A DNA stretch of 60,000 nucleotides from Hydractinia symbiolongicarpus (taxonomy: Eukaryota > Cnidaria > Hydrozoa > Anthoathecata > Hydractiniidae), in contig NC_079887.1 in NCBI RefSeq assembly GCF_029227915.1, positions 19,777,650 through 19,837,649 of the forward strand. Reading direction: 5' to 3'. This document shows positions 30,230 to 42,021 of this stretch, piece by piece. Under the pieces are notes generated by a model. The model was given only the letters and a program-made list of their open reading frames with translations. It made no database searches and had not been told where the DNA came from. The stretch's first letter is position 1. Every line of letters starts with the position of its first letter. The position numbers and the translations under genes are program-made.

Positions 30230-32208
30230 TTCTATGTTATAATTATCTGAACCGATTTATTTGAATCATCGTCTTTGTCTTTTTTTTCCTCGACTCTTCT
30301 TTTTGGCTCAAATTGGTTAAGGTTTTATCACGATAATACATATATGAAATACTTATACAGAAAAATGTTTTTTTTAATATATTTTTGTATTATGGTCAAA
30401 GTATTACGTAACATGCGAAGAAGAGTCTGACCTAGACAAAAACATGCGAGAGGCCATTGCGGAACGAGAGTCTAATGGCGAAAGGTTACAAACTGTTTTT
30501 ATGGTGTTGTGTGAATGTTTTGACAACTAAGATGTGGATTTTATGTTATAATATTTTTAAAAGTTTTTAAAAATATTGTTGTGGCATGTTAAGATCCCTT
30601 TGAAATAAAATTTCACAATGAAACATACTAATATTTTTAAAAACATAAATCACTTGATCACGATTTATGTCGGCTTTCTTTAAAGATTGCTGAAAGTGAG
30701 CTTATCTCACTGTTAGTCGAAAAAAAATATCTAAAAATTTTGATTTAAAAAAATTGGGCTAACGATGACCTCACGACAAATTCAATGGTCCTGAAAAATC
30801 TTTTTCTCATATTACAGCGTTAGTTTGCCTGATTATCTGTTACATGAAAAAAAAAGGAAGTGTAGAGAAGGCCGGGCAACTTTTTGGATATATGTAGCCA
30901 GGAGACTCAGCGTAATTTTTCGTACCACCGGGAAATCGGAGTAGTTAAGGTGGGAAAAATAACTCATTTTATCAACTCGAAGATGAAAGCTTAGTTAACT
31001 AGGCTAGGATATATGTAGACAGCTTTAGATATAATAAAAGCTTGCCTTACACATGATGCTGTTATATAAAACAGCAGAACCATTAATGGATATTTCGAAG
31101 ATTATTTTTTGCACTAACTTTTAAATTTTTACGGCAACTAATTTTTTGCAAAGTTAGCAAGTTCTACTCTTGTTTATAATACCTCCCTAATCTGAATACA
31201 ACTAAAGTCTATTTTCACTTCAAGAAAACTTTTTGTGAAATAGAATAGAAAGAGACAGAAAAATTTCTCAATATGCATACTTAACATGTTTACATCACAT
31301 GAACAGAAAATGTTTTTGTCTATTCTGTTCTGAGCAAAGTGGAATCGAGCTCAACTTTTTCTTTGCGTTGTGTACGAAAAAGATAAGTAGAGAATTGTTT
31401 AACCAATCAGGTTATTTCATTTTGCGCCATAGTGTGTTTACTTTCTGTGTAAAAATGTGCAATATTATGAAATAGAAATTACAAGTATAATTTTTTTGTT
31501 CTGTTTCTGTCCATTTCGTTTCATGGAAAATTTTCTTCAAGTGAAAAATAGCTGTTAGGTGCCCAGTGTGGTGGACTATAAAAAATACTTCTTGTTCGGA
31601 ACCATACTCTTTGCTAAAAGTAATATTAAAATGAAGACTTGAATCTTGCTTTGAAATTTTTTAGGTTGGTTTGATAAATTTGAGTCAAAAAATATTTCCA
31701 CTATTATCAGTGCCTGAGTTTCTGAATTTAGCTGTGTTCAGGGACACCAATTAACATGTGCAAAAAAACTTCGTCAGATAGAGTCTAAATAAAAGTATGT
31801 GCCATGCTTGATTGGTGCAACCAAGTTTGCTATTTTCTTATATCACAGAAAGCTACTCTGTCTATAAAAAACTTGCCAAATTTCAGTTAAAATGGGCCAA
31901 TTTTTGTAACATACGGCATCTTTTTGAGCTTGTAGGTGGAGTGGGTTGATTTTAGCTGCCTCTGCATGAGTACAGTTAAGGTATTATTTAAATTCATAGC
32001 TTTCTTGAAGACACTAGATTCTCCCTTTTCCAAGTTTTATTAATATTCTTTTTTTGGAATAAATTCATTAATTGAGGTAAATATTTGACAAAGTTTTGCA
32101 GATTGGGTTCCCAGAAATATTTGTAGGATTTATTATTGTGCATCTTATTTTAAATAAATATGTTGCTATGGCATTTTACGGAGAATGATAGATGTGCATA
32201 TTTCACAT
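30230..32208. other. Gene-poor DNA, nothing recognised
   Basis: AT-rich, with no credible coding frame or repeat. A 26-codon open stretch near 30413-30488 (TCEEESDLDKNMREAIAERE) is too short to call. Confidence 0.4.
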
Positions 32209-32380
32209 GGCTAGCCTCACAAATATCGAGGGATATACCCTGTCTATTATTTCCAGGAGGGGCCATGTCTTAGATGGAGAGTCCTAAGAGTATTTAATGC
32301 TCATTTTGAGCTACGCACACCCAATCAGGGCCCGCGCTCTACTAGACAACTCCCAGCAACATCCAACGTCCCACACAGTG
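32209..32380 (-). repeat. SINE copy, body only (5' truncated)
   Basis: The inverted copy of the SINE body at 59475-59645 shares GTAGCTCAAAATGAGCATTA, GTTGTCT and AGGGTATATCCCT. The tRNA-like head seen at 59.4 kb is absent here. Confidence 0.75.
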
Positions 32381-34540
32381 TGCCAATAATGAATAAAGAA
32401 AGGTATTAAGCTGAAATGCATAAAGATAGCTGTTATAAGCACGTCTGCAGAAGGTTCTTCATCAACTACTACGTGCTAAGCATATTAACAACCTTGTTTT
32501 AGCTAGCTTAGCTAGCTACAAACACTTACTTAAAGACAGGACTGCTCTTTTATTATTTCAGCAGTCTACTATTCTTCCTTAATGTACAACGCAGCATTAA
32601 GACTGGGTCAGTTATATTTTAATAAATGTAACAAAGTTACACCAAAACGTTTTTTTAAAAATTTTGCTAGCATTATAAAGTTTTGTTTACAAAACTGATT
32701 GATCACTGCTTCATGCACCATTATCATTAAACTGAAAAAGTGCTGACTAAGGATAAAAGTCATTATAATTATGCGAAAATGTAATTGCCAATCATATTCT
32801 AAAATCCTGTCAACGATACCAGGGTATTTTTCGACGTCATCTTTTATATCAATAAGTCAAAAAAACCTGGGGACGAGGGTGAGTAGAGCAGTGTTTGGTG
32901 CATTCAACTTTGACACAATTTATAAGGCTCATCTGCAGAGCAAAATAAAAAAAGATTCTGTTTGGTTGGCAAAACAAGCCGCACAGGCTTTTGGACCAAT
33001 TATCTGTATCAACGAATCAATATATTTCCACTGAAATAACAGCTTTTTGCACTGTGGAATTGAAAAACAAGACAAAATTGCACTCTTCTCTTGGTAGGAA
33101 AAAAATATCGCATATATTTCATGTAGATAAGCAATCACAGTGCGAGATAAACTGTAACCATATTATAACTTCAGCTATAACTCGTGTTATGGATATCTTA
33201 TTTAGGTATGTTTACTAGCATGGCGGTAGCACTCACCACGTAAGCGTTGTCTCTTCTCGAAGATGAGATCTAAGAACAAGATCAAATAATTCGAGAATTT
33301 TTTACGTCCATGGCTCCAGGATAGAAAACATTTTGGAGTTTATTACATGTATGGAAGAAAATGAACTCGAATTTTTGGTAGAAAGAGTGAGAACAACAGT
33401 AGCAAAAAAGACACTATTATAAGAGAATGCATCAAACTGTTTTAAATCGCATTTGCATTGGTTCTAAACTCACATTTTACATAAAAAAGGTTGCAGTGGG
33501 TGGCTACACGATGCAAATATCGAAAATTTCTTTTTGCAGCATAAAAAACGTTGCTGCAACACTGCAAGAAAATCAATCTGGCTTTATTTTAAAAAGTTTT
33601 GTTTTTTGAAAGGTTTTTTCAAAATATTTATTTTAATTTTTGCCAAACTTAACATTTTTAAAATCAGTCTTCTTTTGAAACGTGACTTCTTTGATTGTTG
33701 CAATGTTGTTTAATTTTTTTGTATGTAATTGTGCACCGCAATTCAATGGCTTGTCATGCGAAACATTTCTATTGTTGTTCATAACACAACAAAAATAAAC
33801 TGATTTTGTAAATTGATTCCACTTGATAATGAGTTTTATTTAACTATCTGAAGTGGTAACCACCTTCTTTCTATCATCAAATAACCAATCTGGAATTATT
33901 TCGTGATATTTCTTTCAGTTTTAGAACTTCAGTTTTAGAAGCTAATAATAAAACCTCCTAGGAATTTGGCTTTCTTATATAGACAAGTTTCAATGTTAAC
34001 GTCTTGACAAAATTGTCGCGCATGTGTGGAAACAAATTTGAAATCGACAAGCAATAAAGGGCAAACTTTATTTTACTGGGGGTAGTAGTATCTTTTCACT
34101 AACAATGTTCTGAATCGAAACTATATAAAAACTATATTTTAACTTTAGGGTCGAAAGATGCCTTCACTTGAAAATAAAGTTCTTATGCCTGTCGATTTGC
34201 GTAAGACGGTTGGGGAATAAAACACCGCGTCATGATAAATCTCATCTATGAATTAATTCCCCTTCAAAATTACTAGAAATCTTAAACGCATTGTGAAGAT
34301 CATTTAATATATGTCAGTTACTCTATGACGCAAACATGCATGCATATATGTGACGTTCAAAGTGTGATTTTTATACAGAGAAATAATCCATATAGCTGCT
34401 ATACAAAGTTTTGATTAGCTATATGCTGCAAGCAAATGTATTTAAAGCACAATACTATAATAAATTACTTTTAGAAACTATCCCGAAAAAAAAAATAAAA
34501 ACTTACAATGAAGCAAAAATTAACCAGGATAGTGTTGCAT
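32381..34540. other. Gene-poor DNA with possible transposon debris
   Basis: A CCTGGGGACGAGGGTG terminus occurs at about 32869-32884. Around 33350-33430 a frame with LEFLVERVRTTVAKK beside DTIIRECIKL faintly recalls the N-terminal part of PIF/Harbinger nucleases, but it is too short and broken to assign. The rest is AT-rich. Confidence 0.3.
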
Positions 34541-34544
34541 TTTC

Positions 34545-34995
34545 CTATATCTTTATACAGTGTAAACACATTGAGTATATTGTTGCTATACGGAGTGTGA
34601 TTACAATCCAAAAAAAGATTTTAATTGCAACAAAAAGATTATTGTAGCATGCAGATTGTGTAATACGAATACTGTGTGATGCAAAATGGATGATAGGAAT
34701 TGCAAGTATGGTATATATACGAAGAGTGATATGAAGAGTATGGTATACCGTATGTGCTATATACAGAGTGTGCCATTTGAAATGTGCTGTACAGAGTATG
34801 GTATACAGAGTGTTACAAGAAAAGTATGATGTCACCGTAGTGTGGTATATGAATTGTGTTGTACGGGGTTGTGACAACTTGTAGTATACGAAGTGGTAGG
34901 TACAGTGTGTTTTACGCTGGTGACATAAGAAGATTGGTACATTAATGCTACATAAAGTGTGGTGTAGTGAGTGTGATCTCTATACAAAGAAGTGT
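34545..34995. repeat. Degenerate repeat of TATACAGAGTGTG-like words
   Basis: Variants of GAGTATGGTATAC and ATACAGAGTGTG recur at roughly 20-30 bp spacing. Minus-strand frames here (34545-35234) are long only because the repeat lacks stops, and they show Tyr/Thr/His-rich nonsense. Confidence 0.5.
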
Positions 34996-37900
34996 GGTTT
35001 ACAAGGTTGGTAAAAACACCAATCTCGTTCTTGCAGACGTGTACGCGTGTGAAACAATAAAATAAAAAGAGAAACTGAAACAACGAGAAGTTGTAAAATA
35101 TAAGAGAGAAAAAGGTAACAATAGAAAGTTGTAAAAAAAGAGAAAAAAGGAAGAAGGCGGAGTTTGTATTGTGTGTTTTCGCCAGCCCAAGCATCCTCGC
35201 CCATTTCCGCCAAATATGCCTTTAACAACATCACGGCATCTTTTAATTAAAATGCATTGGGTTCCTTAACGTGGTTTTCCTGGATTATTAGCAATTAAAT
35301 ATGTAGTTATTTTTATGCGTTTGTGAATAAGTTTGTAAAATAAAATAAAGTAGCACGAAAGACTTAACTGATAAATTAGAAAAGTTTATATAACTTTTAG
35401 TGCTTTTTTTATCCACGCGATATACATATATATCCATGAAAAAATTTATTTATGGGACAACGTGCAGAAACGCGATCGCGTAGGTCTTATTAAGAAGCCT
35501 GGTGAAATAATGGTTACTGTTATGGAAACATACACATACACACCGCTCTCCTAGATAAAATCATATGATGTTCCAAACTAAAATCTTCGATCTCTGATTT
35601 ATATTTATCCCACTGAACGAAACCGTTATTGCGATTAACGTATAAAAAAAAGCTGAACACGAGGTTGGATAATATCCGAGTTGGAGAAGTTTGATATATA
35701 AATTCTCTTACAATAACTATAAGGAGAATTAACGAGATGATACTAAACAGATAGTGTATGTGTTAAAGTAAGTAGCCAGTTTTGGAAATAGTGTATATTT
35801 TAGAAAAAATACTTTTTAAGAGAGATTTTTAAGAACGAAGAAGCTAAACCTTAAGACGGAATTTTTTAAAGACAATTAATTCTGATATATATCACAATCA
35901 AATCTCGGTATAGGTTACGGGAAATAGCAAAGCATGGTTTTCCTTTGTTACGTGGTGTCATTCGTGAAGAGTGAGCCAATGACATAAATTTTTAGGATTT
36001 ATGTACAGGGCACCTTGGTAGCGCAAGAAATGCACATATAAAATTTGGTACTTATTACAAAAATACCACTGGGTTTGTTTACAAAAGAGAACAGCCTCGA
36101 TGTTGTTTGATGTTGTTCTTACAGGTTGCTTGCTACCCTATAGTTAGATTTAGGATTAAACTAGCATTTATTACTTAATACTCAGTAAAATAGGTCAAGT
36201 TTGAATAATAAACTATTTCGCTATAGCTAGCTAGACTAAGTATGAAAGGACAAGGCTGAGCTTTTTAGCTGGGTTAAAAGTCTGAGAACACCTGCAGGAA
36301 AATGCATTGTTCATCAAGTTACCCCATATGGCTAATATGGAAGATTTCTTCATAAAAAGCATCAGAAACTTTATTCATGTGGATTACTTTTACATTAACA
36401 AAAATTAAAAATTTGAAGATAAACTTTTGCGATTTTGTCATTCATTAGTTTTCAAATTTCTCGCTGGAAATTTTTAAGGTTTAAAACCCATGTCCTACAG
36501 TAACTTTTTCATCCTTATCCTAATGTTAATACATAATCTATGCAACAGCTTTTGCGGTAAAATTAAAACACATAAAGAAAAAAAGGTTGTTATTAAAATA
36601 TTATATATTAATTTCAAACCGATTAGTCCCTGCAGCCATTTTGGTGTCAGCGGTATGAAAAACTATGCTAAAACTATACTAAGTAAAAGTCCTATTACTT
36701 CAGTAAAAATTGAAATAATGACTTGAAACTTAGTATTACATGTTTTTAGACCAGTTTAATGAAATGAACCCAAAATTTTTTTTTACTACTATCATTGTTT
36801 CTGAGTTCTTGAATTTAGCCATTTTTGGAGACGCTGATAAACTGTTTTTGACAGCATATTAATTTTGACAAGCCATGTGTACAGAAAACATTCAAAGTGA
36901 TTCTCAGAACTCAAAATAATTCAAACAGATAAAATGTGGTACAGGTTTTGGACCAAATACCTTATCCAGCTCAAAGAAAGTAGGAATGTGCTTCTAAAGC
37001 ATGGTGCCAAATACATAATCTAAATTTTACGCCGTACTTTTCAAAGTAGTTAGAAAGTTATTTTTTCTCCACCTGTATCTGCAACACATTTACTTGCACT
37101 AATTGCTCAGCCTGGTGCGACTCACAATTAATTTTTGAATATCCACAGGAACTTTTTACGCAAAATGAAAAATGCTAAACAACTGTATTTGCTTTGCAGA
37201 AGTTAGTCCTGTGAATGTTGATTTATGAAAAAGGTATTATGCCTTTAATGCTATAACCGTTTCACTGGATTTGTGACACATTACATTAAGTGTCCTCCGT
37301 GTGAAACAGTTTACGCTTACTAAGTCTTAACCTGGAGACTTTAAGTCTTCCTGCTTCAAGTGAATATTACTTCTGGCTATACTTCCCCAAATTTTGTTAT
37401 TTCATAAAAAAACCCTGAAAATCTACCAAATTATTTATGAAAAATAGGTTCCCGTTCGATAAAAGAAACCTGAGCATATGCAGAAATTTATTTATGAAAT
37501 ATAGGTTTCAGTTTGTCGTGAAAACATGTTTACCAACATACTTGCCTTGCATACCTATCTAGCTATATAGCTACTCAATTCTTGACTGTTCACTGTTATG
37601 GGAGGTCCAAATAACTAGCTATCTATTTTTATTTAAAATGACAGAATGCCTTGAAAAATCTTTTGTGCAGCTAGCTACATAAAAATAATATATTTAGCTC
37701 TTGTACTTTATCACTTAATTATTTAATAACAAATGTGCCCTGGAGTGTTGGCATGGTACTGGCTAGGTAGCTTAAAATCACAAAATAAATACTATCCAGA
37801 TGTGACCATCCCTCATCATCAGACATCGGAAAGGCGTTTCTGTTCTTTACTTCTCATTGTGGGGTACCTCAAATTCTTGTAAATCCAATGAAAAAAATTA

Positions 37901-38236
37901 CTTAAGAATTCCTCTTCTTTCCCTTGTACTACTCATGGCATTTCTTTGCATGTCTTTAGTTCCAACCCACGATCCCTTAGCTTCCAACCGCGTCTCGGTC
38001 ACAAGTTTCAGCGCTAGCCAAAATGATGGACAACGTCGAGGAACCCTGGGTAATTTTAAAAAAAATGTGGTTATGCCTTATGATTCTCAGATATTTGCTG
38101 CTGATATCAGCATATTTTAGCCATCGAGTGCCACACCTCCGTATATATAGGAGTTAATTATCTTTAAGGAAACTTTTATGCTGATACGCCTCTTGAAAAA
38201 CTCTTTATTCCCCTCCACCCACTCATTTTTTATATA
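34996..38236. other. Gene-poor DNA, nothing recognised
   Basis: AT-rich. Frames such as 36490-36726 and 37857-38120 have no recognisable domain. GCTAGCTAGCT-type words are common. No RNA gene is seen. Confidence 0.4.
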
Positions 38237-38282
38237 TTTTAATAGCTATGCTGTTCAATATTGAACAGCATAGCTATTAAAA
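38237..38282. repeat. 46-bp perfect palindrome
   Basis: Each 23-bp arm reads TTTTAATAGCTATGCTGTT plus CAAT to the centre and is repeated exactly in inverted form without a spacer. The centre is CAAT|ATTG at 38259/38260. It is not part of a recognised element. Confidence 0.95.
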
Positions 38283-39045
38283 CAAATTGATGTTTATTTT
38301 TAGGTGCAGTGACGGACAATGTTTTGACATGCTACTTCCCTGTGTAATAGGGTCTTATCTCACAAATGGGGAAGTTCATTTATTATGTGCTCCTTATCTT
38401 CAGATCTTGCTCAATGCCAACCTGTTAAAACTTATGTACTTTTTCATTAAAATCCACTCCCTAATAGGTTTAAAAAATAAAAAAAACACACACACAAGCA
38501 ACAATAAGGTCTTATAATGCCTAAATTGCATCATGTTTGGCTAGATGATCAAGCTTTGCTAAACTTTCTGTCCTTTTGGGCCAAATGGTAATTGGAAAAG
38601 CACAAACACAATTGTTATAGAAAGTTAATTGAATAAGTGTCATAACAAAAACCATCTATTCCAATTGTTACAACCACAAAAGCTAAAACAAAATACAAAA
38701 GTTCACTTAAAGAGACAAAATAAATCAGGTAAATAAATATAAGAACAGGAAGTAAGTACAAGGAAGAAAGAATATAAAGTTATCCACATTTTTGCCAATA
38801 AGTAGATCACATGCATACACATATACACATTGCATCAACTGAACTACTACACACCCTACAAACAAATGAAACAGAAGTCTAATGGACAATTAAACAAACA
38901 ATTAAAAAGTAATACACACAACGTGTAATATATTGAAATACGGAGAAACGGAAATCTGAATACGTTTCACGAACACGGACAAATATAAAATACGGAAAAA
39001 TTTGTATACAGGCAGATATTTCCACGTATTATCTCACATCGAAAT

Positions 39046-39115
39046 GTGCGTTCAAAAATTGTTGTGCGTTCAAAGATTGTTGTGCGTTTAATGATTGTTG
39101 CGCATTCACTGATTT
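39046..39115. repeat. 18-bp minisatellite, about 4 copies
   Basis: GTGCGTTCAAAAATTGTT, GTGCGTTCAAAGATTGTT, GTGCGTTTAATGATTGTT and a partial GCGCATTCACTGATTT are adjacent. Confidence 0.85.
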
Positions 39116-39307
39116 GCGCAGAAAAAAATAAAAGATATCGCGGGCTGTAACTGCTCGAATGTTTAATTTTACTTCCGCGAATGAAGAAAAATAACTCGCA
39201 ACGTGCATGAAAACAGCTACTTTTAGTCATTAGAAGAATCTTACACGCACACTATTATATCTGGCTAGTCATATCACAGTTTAATTTTTGATCACAAAAA
39301 ATAATTA

Positions 39308-39460
39308 TCTGAGGAAACAAAACTTAGCATTTTACAAATCTTGCAAATGTTATGTCATTCCAATTTATTTTTACTGCTTTAGAAATTTTAAAATTCATGC
39401 AACCTCTTTCCAAAGTATTATGGAAGCAACTATTTAAAAATATCTTGTCCCATAACGGTT
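39308..39460 (+). repeat. Dispersed repeat, copy 1 (pair at 57838-57985)
   Basis: About 150 bp shared in direct orientation with 57838-57985: TGAGGAAACAA, TTTAGCATTTTACAA, TTCATG-AACCT and TATTTAAA. Similarity is roughly three quarters by eye. The second copy lies next to the EnSpm/KDZ-like transposase exons, so this may be non-coding debris of the same element family. Confidence 0.5.
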
Positions 39461-40384
39461 TAATTTATGATGAAAAACAAAAACGCCTTAGGAAAACTAT
39501 GTACCCTTTTTTTATAAGAAATCAGTCTATGCATACAACAACAAAAATATGTACAACCATAGGAAATATCGTTTATATATATCAAAACCATCAAAAAGCC
39601 CCGTAAAAAAAGATTTTTCAGGGTGAAATAAGGAAAATTAAGAAACATTTGTTATTCAACATTAATTATTAAAATTTTATGAAACTCCAGGCTCAACCAA
39701 ATGCTTAGGTTTCTTTTATAAAAATATGTATTCGATTTCAAACAACTTAAACAATACACATGCATTCTGCTCAGAGGTCAATTGCATGCAAGAATAAAAA
39801 TTTTTTTAATAAATCCACATGAAAATATAATCACGATAGAATACAGCATGATGCCAATGGGATGATAATATTGACAGTGTTTGATCGTTGAATATTTCCA
39901 ATTCGCTCAAGAACTATCTCTTCTTTACAACAAACTGGCTTTTTTTTTCGAACATAGAGATATATCTAGAATTTTTTTCTTCTTCAGCCTTGGTCATGTT
40001 TTCATCCAGAATGAGTCTCCCTGAAAAATTTCTTAGTAATATACTTTTTGAAAAAAAATATTGAACAAGCGAGCAAAGTGCGCCGGTCTGTTCATTGCGC
40101 AAAACGCGTTTCCCGGATGTTTAATATGTGCGCGAGATATACGGAATTTGAGCATTTTAACCGGTTCGTAGCCCCTTTAAGTTTACATCGTTATTTCTGT
40201 GTGAAGGCAGTAGAAGAGGAGAGAGAGGAAAGAAAAAAACCTGATAATGAGCAGTAAAAAATTAACTTTTTTTAAAAAATAACAAATTCGTCATCCTTGC
40301 CTGCTGAGAAACAATTTGGACGAAAGGAAGAGTAGGAATATGTTGATGTTTTATCTGAAATATACTATCCTCCGGAAAATTTTT

Positions 40385-40961
40385 GATTTTCCAAAGTCAA
40401 CGGTAGGAAAACAACGAAGATCTTGTCAGCATCATGGCTTAATTACGATATAGCACACAGATTCTGTGCTTTGTTTTTTATGTGCTAATGCTGATAAAAA
40501 GGAACACCTTGATAGGGAATCAAATAATGAACATGCATACATGGATAAAGGGTTAAGTCATAGGAAAAAAGCTCCGAAATGTTTCACAGCACATGAACAA
40601 AGCAAAAAGACTTACGAATTAGTGGTACCGAGATGTGCCGATGTTGGTGACATCAGAGCAAACAGGTTGGAGCAACGCAAAAATATTTCATCAAAGTGAT
40701 GAAATGTTTACCAATGGAACTTACAAATGATGACAAAGTTCCTTCTTTGGATAAGCTGTGCGTAACCAGATGGACGGTACGAGCAAAATGTTTGAAAAAA
40801 GATTGAAATTAAGCGCGTCTGAGACAGGCGTTTTTAAGGACGTGTAAAAGACGTATCTCGGGTGTGCGCATATTTCATGCGCAAAAAGGTTCCAGAAAAG
40901 GCGTCTTTAAAACGTCTTGTGCCGGCCGGGAATGCCTTAATGAAACTTTGGGATGTATAGA
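40385..40961 (+). pseudogene. hAT transposase, 5' part, disrupted by the Polinton
   Basis: A frame near 40388-40699 gives FPKSTVGKQRRSCQHHG, then VLCFLCANADKKEHL and KCFTAHEQSKK, the TTF-type zinc finger that opens many animal hAT transposases. After a gap that lacks most of the catalytic domain, LDKLCVTRWTVRAKCLKK at about 40747-40800 matches the conserved TRW block. The reading LMKLWDV at about 40938-40960 is cut by the left end of the Polinton, and the frame resumes at 55212. A strange 110-120 bp stretch at about 40812-40930, GC-richer and with internal AGGCGT-TTTAA repeats, splits the frame and may be a tiny secondary insertion. The gene was already decayed or internally deleted. Confidence 0.75.
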
Positions 40962-41201
40962 GTAGTAGTAGGGGGTCACCACATACAGGCTTTCACTTTT
41001 CGACGGTCAAACCCTTATTAAAAAACGCTCCCTCGATACCCCTCAAAAAACCTGTGACGTCACAGATTTCATCATGCCTCAAATGAGTAAGAAAGTCATG
41101 TGACCTGTGCTAACATCAGCAAAAACGACGGCATCCGACAAATATGCTGACATCAGCAAAAATTCTTCGTGGCTTTAACGCATGCGTCCAAAAAGATCAC
41201 G
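40961..41201 (+). repeat. Polinton left terminal inverted repeat
   Basis: Matches the reverse complement of 54972-55211. The outer 140 bp differ at only a few positions; similarity continues with more changes through CATCCGACAAAT and CTGACATCAGCAAA. It contains a full CRE-type palindrome TGACGTCA at 41054-41061, present also in the right repeat. Confidence 0.9.
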
Positions 41202-41300
41202 TGACCGACAAACATCTGCGCAAGTTGAGTAGCGGGGGAAATTCCCTACTCAAGCCACGACCGCTGTTTTGAGGTTGAACTCTGTATATAATAAACAGAA

Positions 41301-41504
41301 ATGAGTTGGTTCAAGAATGCAATCAGCAAACTATACAGCACTGTATCAGCGTCAGTAGCACCAACTCGCGACGCTCTTGCAGATCGATTGCAGAGTGTGC
41401 GGGATACTGTTACTCTTTATTACAACAGGGCAAAGGTAAAAATTTCGAGAGGAACAACGCTTTACGATAAGGTCGAACAGGAAGCACAGGGGACTACCGC
41501 CTAG
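41301..41504 (+). CDS. Small Polinton protein of unknown function
   Basis: 67 codons, start MSWFKNAISKLYSTVSA, first ATG after the left terminal repeat. The sequence SVAPTRDALADRLQSVRDTV predicts an amphipathic helix. It ends KVEQEAQGTTA and stop. The next frame (41546-41986) begins 40 bp on in another phase and may once have been the same gene. Short helical proteins are usual at this end of animal Polintons. No function is known to me. Confidence 0.55.
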   Translation: MSWFKNAISKLYSTVSASVAPTRDALADRLQSVRDTVTLYYNRAKVKISRGTTLYDKVEQEAQGTTA

Positions 41505-41519
41505 ACATCCGAGACGAAT

Positions 41520-41986
41520 ATCAGGGAATCGAAGACTTCAAACATATGTTCCCTAGAGAGAAGAAGCAGGCCACAAACCTAGAGGGAATCGAAGACATTC
41601 AGCATATTTTTGACGAAAATGACGCAGAACTCTTGGAAGACGGAAATCGGGTCAAGACATGGCGGTTCAACAAGAATCTGAACCAACCACTGACAGATGC
41701 GATCATGCAAAAAAGCACGCCTCATATAGACATGCGCGTTAATGTTGTGTACAGTTTCAGCTGTGATATTTATCGAGGTGGAGGTGGTGTGTCTTGCTAT
41801 CACAAAACTAAGAGCTCCAAGTCGCTATCAAGCATCGCGGAAATCGAAGCTTTCATAGAAGAATATAAAATGAAGCGTCTGGATCTTGAGAATGCTGAGT
41901 TTTGGATTAAGGCATGTGTACTACCAGAGCAAACCATCGAGACCCCAGGAGCATATGAAGGAAAGCTTGTGTTTAACCACGTGTAA
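41520..41986 (+). CDS. Polinton protein of unknown function upstream of the polymerase
   Basis: From MFPREKKQATNLEG (41546), 146 codons to VFNHV and stop. The body has TWRFNKNLNQPL, a glycine run (YRGGGGVSCYH) and a helical SIAEIEAFIEEYKMKR. Just upstream, GIEDFKHMF in the same frame is repeated 60 bp later as GIEDIQHIF, so about 60 bp were duplicated across the start. It lies directly before the polymerase in the same orientation, so it may have been co-expressed. No domain is recognised. It may be the 3' part of a gene whose 5' part is 41301-41504. Confidence 0.5.
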
Positions 41987-42021
41987 ATTAAGATCATCTC
42001 AACGAGAAAACATTTGTTGGG

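Noticed and set aside
33345-33430. PIF/Harbinger nuclease gene
   Set aside because: Only about 30 residues with faint resemblance and no catalytic motif; left as debris.
34545-35234. Overlapping minus-strand frames of 110-120 codons
   Set aside because: Composition follows the TATAC/GTGTG repeat and the purine-rich tract; no start context, domain or splice logic.
37857-38120. 87-codon frame with a signal-peptide-like stretch (LLSLVLLMAFLCMSLV)
   Set aside because: No transcript signals or homology recognised; the second half looks like a common repeat end.
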